Source of the DNA: G963667675 sp963667675
Lineage (GTDB): Bacteria; Chloroflexota; Dehalococcoidia; Lucifugimonadales; UBA3495
Assembly (NCBI GenBank): GCA_963667675.1
Contig: OY763929.1
Coordinates: 1,054,001-1,118,000 of the forward strand
Length of the DNA: 64,000 bases
Reading direction: 5' to 3'
In this document: piece by piece, positions 60,681 to 64,000 of the stretch
Position numbering within the stretch: the first letter of the stretch is position 1
Layout of the letters: every line of letters starts with the position of its first letter
The notes under the pieces: generated by a model
Told to the model about the DNA's origin: nothing
Seen by the model: only the letters and a program-made list of their open reading frames with translations
The model's database searches: none
Position numbers and translations under genes: made by a program

Positions 60681-60803
60681 TCATATCAACACCCTCGCAT
60701 GGTCGGCCTCGGTTACGCCGCAGGTGACCGAGGGGACTCCCAGGAACAGCACGGCCAGGGCGATGAGGACGAGGGGGAAGAGCAGCTTGAGCCAGGATTG
60801 CAT
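60681..60803 (-). CDS. Small hydrophobic peptide C, 40 residues
   Basis: The peptide MQSWLKLLFPLVLIALAVLF-LGVPSVTCGVTEADHARVLI is almost identical to peptide B, including its SD (AAAAAGGAG) and the DNA on both sides. It is the first open frame of the locus, 39 nt before lipoprotein C. Confidence 0.6.
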   Translation of the reverse strand: MQSWLKLLFPLVLIALAVLFLGVPSVTCGVTEADHARVLI

Positions 60804-61065
60804 GGCGACGGTCAACTCCTTTTTGGACTGAGGCGCGGGGAAGGGTTGCCCCGGCTCCAAAACGGAGCAAGTGTGTTTTGCCCAACGGGCTACAGACGCC
60901 GGCAATGGGTAATCGTCAAAAGATGTGCGGAAAGTGGGGATTCAGAGCGAATTGCGGCGGGGACCGTCCCCACAGAAGGGGGCTGGGGGAACTACCAACG
61001 GCGTTGGTGGAGGCGGGCTATACGTCTGGGAGATGCCGGGGGTTATACGGGGGACGGGTTATTGC
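60804..61065. other. Upstream region of the lipoprotein/protease locus
   Basis: No gene found. On the minus strand TTGACG (about 60917) stands at promoter distance from TCTGTA, a poor match, so the promoter is uncertain. The Lrp-family gene ends at 61066 and converges in the opposite sense of transcription start (both minus). Confidence 0.35.
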
Positions 61066-61506
61066 CTATAAGACCAGGCCGTAGGTGCGCTTTTTGATGG
61101 CCAGGTTGACGAAGGTCTCGGTGCGCTGGACGCCCTCGATGTTCCCTATCTTGTTCCTCAAGAACGCGCCCAGGCTCTCGGCCGACTCAAGGCCGGCCCA
61201 GATGAAGATGTCGTAAGCGCCGGTGGTGATGGCCACGTATTGGGCTTCGTCGAGGGAAGCGATGGCGTCGGCCACTTCGTCGGACTTGCCGGGGCCGGTC
61301 TGGAGCCCCACCAGGGCGGTGGTTGCGTATCCCAGCTTCTCCAGGTTGGGCACGGCGACGATTTTGACGACGTCTTGCTGGACCAGGCGGCGCAGCCTGC
61401 GCCGAACGGTGCCCTCGCTGACGCCTACTTCGCGGGCGATCTTGGCGTTGGAGGCGCGGCCATCGCCCTGCAAGAGGGCGATGATCTTTCGGTCCAGTTC
61501 GTCCAT
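61066..61506 (-). CDS. Lrp/AsnC family transcriptional regulator
   Basis: 146 residues from ATG 61506 (MDELDRKIIALLQGDGRASN). The N-terminal helix-turn-helix includes AKIAREVGVSEGTVRRRLRRL, followed by the RAM/AsnC ligand domain VALVGLQTGPGKSDEVADAI-type sheet (VAITTGAYDIFIWAGLES). The family forms octamers and senses amino acids or similar. Target genes are not known; it precedes the lipoprotein locus on the same strand, but the 262-nt gap makes co-transcription unlikely. ATG 61515 is an alternative start. Confidence 0.9.
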   Translation of the reverse strand: MDELDRKIIALLQGDGRASNAKIAREVGVSEGTVRRRLRRLVQQDVVKIVAVPNLEKLGYATTALVGLQTGPGKSDEVADAIASLDEAQYVAITTGAYDIFIWAGLESAESLGAFLRNKIGNIEGVQRTETFVNLAIKKRTYGLVL

Positions 61507-61515
61507 TGGCGGCAC

Positions 61516-61819
61516 TCCCAGTGGATTCGTTTACTTTTTAGTCTCAGCTTAGTCCCGGTGCATGATAGGCCAGGCCCCATTGGCTGTCAATACCGCGCCA
61601 CGGCATCGGATGGCGTTATACGCCGTTCAAGCGTCAACAATGTGCGATTACCGTCGCAGCAGCCTCAATATTAGCAGGATATTGGGTAATTGCCAGCGTG
61701 ATTCCCGCGGCGGCCGCTTGCAGTCACGTCCAGGCGTCGGATGCGAGTGTCGGGCAAGGACTTGCGGCGATGCGCGTTGTTGCTGCGCTTGGGGCCGTTT
61801 GATAACATGTAACTGCACG
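61516..61819. other. Intergenic region, no gene recognised
   Basis: Mixed sequence between the divergent Lrp gene and tRNA-Ser. I see no promoter consensus or strong hairpin. Confidence 0.4.
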
Positions 61820-61911
61820 GGAGGGATCGCATAGTGGCCTAGTGCGGGCGCCTGCTAAGCGCTTAGTCTGTGAAAGCGGACTCATGGGTTCGAATCCCAT
61901 TCCCTCCGCCA
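61820..61911 (+). tRNA. tRNA-Ser (anticodon GCT)
   Basis: A class II tRNA of 92 nt including encoded CCA. Acceptor GGAGGGA/TCCCTCC, anticodon loop CTGCTAA (anticodon GCT), a long variable arm (AGTCTGTGAAAGCGGACT), T arm ATGGGTTCGAATCCCAT and discriminator G are all present. Confidence 0.96.
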
Positions 61912-62102
61912 GCCAAACCGTCACATGGGGACATCCACTAGGAACGCCTCGCCGTTCCGGGGGCGAACTTTTTGCATGCGTCACCGGGAAGCGACCCCCG
62001 TATCCTACTCCCCACAACACCGCGAAGAGGAAGAGCGGTTTCGTTTGTTCCTAACCCAAGCCAACGATTCGCTTGTACCTAGGTCCGCATAGGAGGACTG
62101 CG

Positions 62103-63086
62103 GTGGAACGGAGACAAGTGGGAAATACAGGCGTCGACATATCCTCCGTGGGGCTGGGGGGCGATATGTTCGGGGGACGGCTGGACGAGCAAGAGGCATT
62201 CCGCATCTTGGACTACGCTCTGGACAAGGGAATAACCTACCTGGACACGGCGGAATGGTACGGCGGAGGGACGTCGGAGCGAATCATAGGCAACTGGATG
62301 CGCGAGAGAAAATGCCGAGACCGGGTCACTGTCCTCACTAAGTTCTTCCCGCCCAACGCAACCACTTGGGGGGACCGTGAATACATTCGCCAGGCGCTGG
62401 ACGCCAGCCTCTCTCGCTTGCAGTCCGACTACGTCGACATCTACATGATGCACTTCCCGGACCCCAACGTGCCCATAGAAGAGACGCTTTCCACGTTGTC
62501 AGAGGAGGTCGAAGCCGGGCGGGTGCGCGCCCCGGCGTGCAGCAATTTTACCGCCGACCAACTGCGGCAGGCCGCGGCAGCCAGCGCATCGGGCGGATAC
62601 CAACCCTTCGCGGCCCACCAGCCGGAGTACAACCTGGTCATGCCCCCTTACGCCGAAGTCGACGAGCCCGACTACGTTTACCACCCCGTCGGGCTGTATG
62701 AACTCGAAGACCGGATATTTCCCCTGTGCCAAAGGGAGAACATCGCCAGCACGATATACAGCCCCCTGGGCGGAGGATTCCTGACCGGTCAATATACGCG
62801 GGGAGCCCCGCCGCCGGAAGGCAGCCGGGCCGTGGGCAACTCCACTTACACTAATCGCAGGTTCAGGGAGCGCAACTTCCAGATACTGGATAACCTGCAG
62901 GTCAAGGCCGGTGAATTGGGCGCATCCGTCATCGGCTTGGCGATGGCCTGGGCCATGACACACCCCGCAGTGACTTCGACAATTACCGGAGCGCGGACCC
63001 TGGGGCACATCGACAATGCGGTGGAAGCCTCGGAGATGCGGCTTGAGCCTGACCTGCGGGCGGAGATGACCGCCTGGACCAGATAG
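62103..63086 (+). CDS. Aldo/keto reductase
   Basis: 327 residues from GTG 62103, chosen because AGGAGG stands 6 nt upstream. The TIM-barrel AKR motifs are MFGGRLDEQEAFRILDYALD, ITYLDTAEWYGGGTSERIIG (catalytic Asp and Tyr), VLTKFFPP (Lys) and YVDIYMMHFPDP (His). The C-terminal NADPH segment is SPLGGGFLTGQY and later VIGLAMAWAM. It reduces aldehydes or ketones with NAD(P)H. It belongs to the Yhdn/potassium channel beta-type group, where bacterial substrates are usually unknown. No partner gene is adjacent. Confidence 0.93.
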   Translation: MERRQVGNTGVDISSVGLGGDMFGGRLDEQEAFRILDYALDKGITYLDTAEWYGGGTSERIIGNWMRERKCRDRVTVLTKFFPPNATTWGDREYIRQALDASLSRLQSDYVDIYMMHFPDPNVPIEETLSTLSEEVEAGRVRAPACSNFTADQLRQAAAASASGGYQPFAAHQPEYNLVMPPYAEVDEPDYVYHPVGLYELEDRIFPLCQRENIASTIYSPLGGGFLTGQYTRGAPPPEGSRAVGNSTYTNRRFRERNFQILDNLQVKAGELGASVIGLAMAWAMTHPAVTSTITGARTLGHIDNAVEASEMRLEPDLRAEMTAWTR

Positions 63087-63267
63087 AGCCGACTATTGCC
63101 GATTCAAGTCCCTTAACCTTGCCGCGCCGACTCGCGTGGAGTGGCCGAGCGCAAATTGTTGACAGGCAGCATCAGGTAAAGCAAAATTGGGGTTGCAGGC
63201 CTGAGGTCGGGTTGACGACTGGCTTGGCTAATGATGGCTACTTGTGCCCGTAATTGGGAGGTCAATC

Positions 63268-64000
63268 ATGTCAGACTATAAGGTGATATCGTCGGACAAC
63301 CACATCGTCGAGCCAGCAGACCTGTGGACCAGCAGGATGGAGTCAAAGTACGCGTGGCGCGCGCCTCACATTGAGAGTTTCGAAGACGGCGACGTGTGGA
63401 TGTGCGACGGGTACAAGGTGCTCGGCGCTTCCACCGGGGTCAACGTAGGGAACAGGTTCGTAGACCCGGACAACAAGACCTTCAGTGCCAGGCACGAGGA
63501 CGCTCGTCCAGGAGGTTGGATTCCCGAGGAGCACGTCAAGGACCTGGATACCGATGGAATGTACATGAGCATCGTCTATCCAACGGTCGGGTTCATGCTC
63601 TTCGGCATCCCGGACAGCGCCCTGTTGGACTCAATCTGCAGGACCTACAACGATTGGGTCGCTGAATTTTGCGGCGCGATCCCCAATCGGCTCAAGGGCA
63701 TCGCAATGCTCAACAATGACAACGTCAGCGTGGCGGTGAAGGAGTTGGAACGCTGCCACAAGATGGGCTACATTGGCGCAATGATCCCCGTCTATCCCAT
63801 CCCGGAGCAACTCTACGACAACGAGGCGTACGAACCCCTGTGGGCCGCCGCCCAGGACCTGGGGATGCCCCTTAGCCTGCACATTAACGGCAACCGTTTC
63901 TCATACTGGGACCCCGCCACCGCCAGAGCCGCCTTCGAATGCAACGCCGACTACTGGCCGCGGATGTCCCTTACCGATATCATCCTCAGCGGCGTGTTCG
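63268..64000 (+). CDS. Amidohydrolase family 2 metalloenzyme, cut by the window end
   Basis: The first 244 residues are present, from ATG 63268 with GGGAGG 5 nt upstream. SSDNHIVEPADLWTSRMESK and VYPTVGFMLFG match the protein at 7787-8908 closely. PLSLHINGNRF is the metal-site His strand. The remaining metal residues lie beyond the window. As a near paralog of the first gene it may act on a related substrate; the active-site environment differs slightly (INGN in place of IGGN). It sits 182 nt after the aldo/keto reductase, with a separate SD. Confidence 0.9.
   Translation, partial: MSDYKVISSDNHIVEPADLWTSRMESKYAWRAPHIESFEDGDVWMCDGYKVLGASTGVNVGNRFVDPDNKTFSARHEDARPGGWIPEEHVKDLDTDGMYMSIVYPTVGFMLFGIPDSALLDSICRTYNDWVAEFCGAIPNRLKGIAMLNNDNVSVAVKELERCHKMGYIGAMIPVYPIPEQLYDNEAYEPLWAAAQDLGMPLSLHINGNRFSYWDPATARAAFECNADYWPRMSLTDIILSGVF

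Overview
The window looks like a chromosomal contig from an uncultivated, GC-rich Chloroflexota bacterium, most likely Dehalococcoidia or the SAR202 group. This rests on gene content: large amidohydrolases, an F420/FMN luciferase-like oxidoreductase, a CCG-domain (HdrB/SdhE-like) succinate/fumarate dehydrogenase, a HemQ-type heme protein, the style of its Pro/Thr-rich lipoproteins, and intergenic repeats of the ATTCC...GGAATGACG kind. The assignment is inferred; no rRNA or classic marker set is present. Tight spacing, overlapping stops and starts, good Shine-Dalgarno (SD) sites and sigma70-like promoters indicate ordinary bacterial expression.

Layout. 1-2 kb: frameshifted remnants of an ABC solute-binding protein and of a redoxin lipoprotein with an in-frame UGA at its redox cysteine. 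2-9 kb: a voltage-gated cation channel, a secreted repeat protein, purC, a frameshifted tandem ABM protein and an amidohydrolase. 9-18 kb: tRNA-Gly, a P-loop kinase, a three-gene succinate/fumarate dehydrogenase operon behind a promoter with a palindrome, an MFS transporter, two oligopeptide ABC ATPases and tRNA-Thr. 18-25 kb: a Zur regulator with a His/Asp-repeat zinc-binding protein, a DUF2061 protein, and a metzincin protease coupled to a lipoprotein. 25-35 kb: thiC under a TPP riboswitch, a GYD protein, thiD, ileS, mutM and sbcC. 35-40 kb: a small defence island with a single-chain restriction-modification enzyme, a DUF3800 protein placed behind a copied 5' end of that enzyme, gene relics and a candidate small RNA. 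40-53 kb: housekeeping genes (ferredoxin, aconitase, hemQ, comB-like, mnmA-rnhB-yraN-oxidoreductase, mug-thpR, ffh). 53-61 kb: a glycosyltransferase and a cell-surface locus. 61-64 kb: an Lrp regulator, tRNA-Ser, an aldo/keto reductase and a second amidohydrolase cut by the window end.

The most unusual locus is 54.2-60.8 kb, minus strand. Three near-identical leaders, each encoding a 33-40 residue hydrophobic peptide, precede three lipoproteins. These share one domain with a fourth small protein, and its ending (LPxxDRIPxCLxGIPV) resembles the N-terminal domain of many bacterial trypsin-like proteases. Directly downstream is a trypsin-like protease without a signal peptide, separated by one frameshift from a long chain of PKD, PPC, cadherin-like and Thr-rich segments. 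I propose an uncharacterised surface protease system with detached propeptide-like lipoproteins.

Several genes carry single-base frameshifts (near 300, 895, 1220, 6951 and 57015). Real decay cannot be told from assembly error here.
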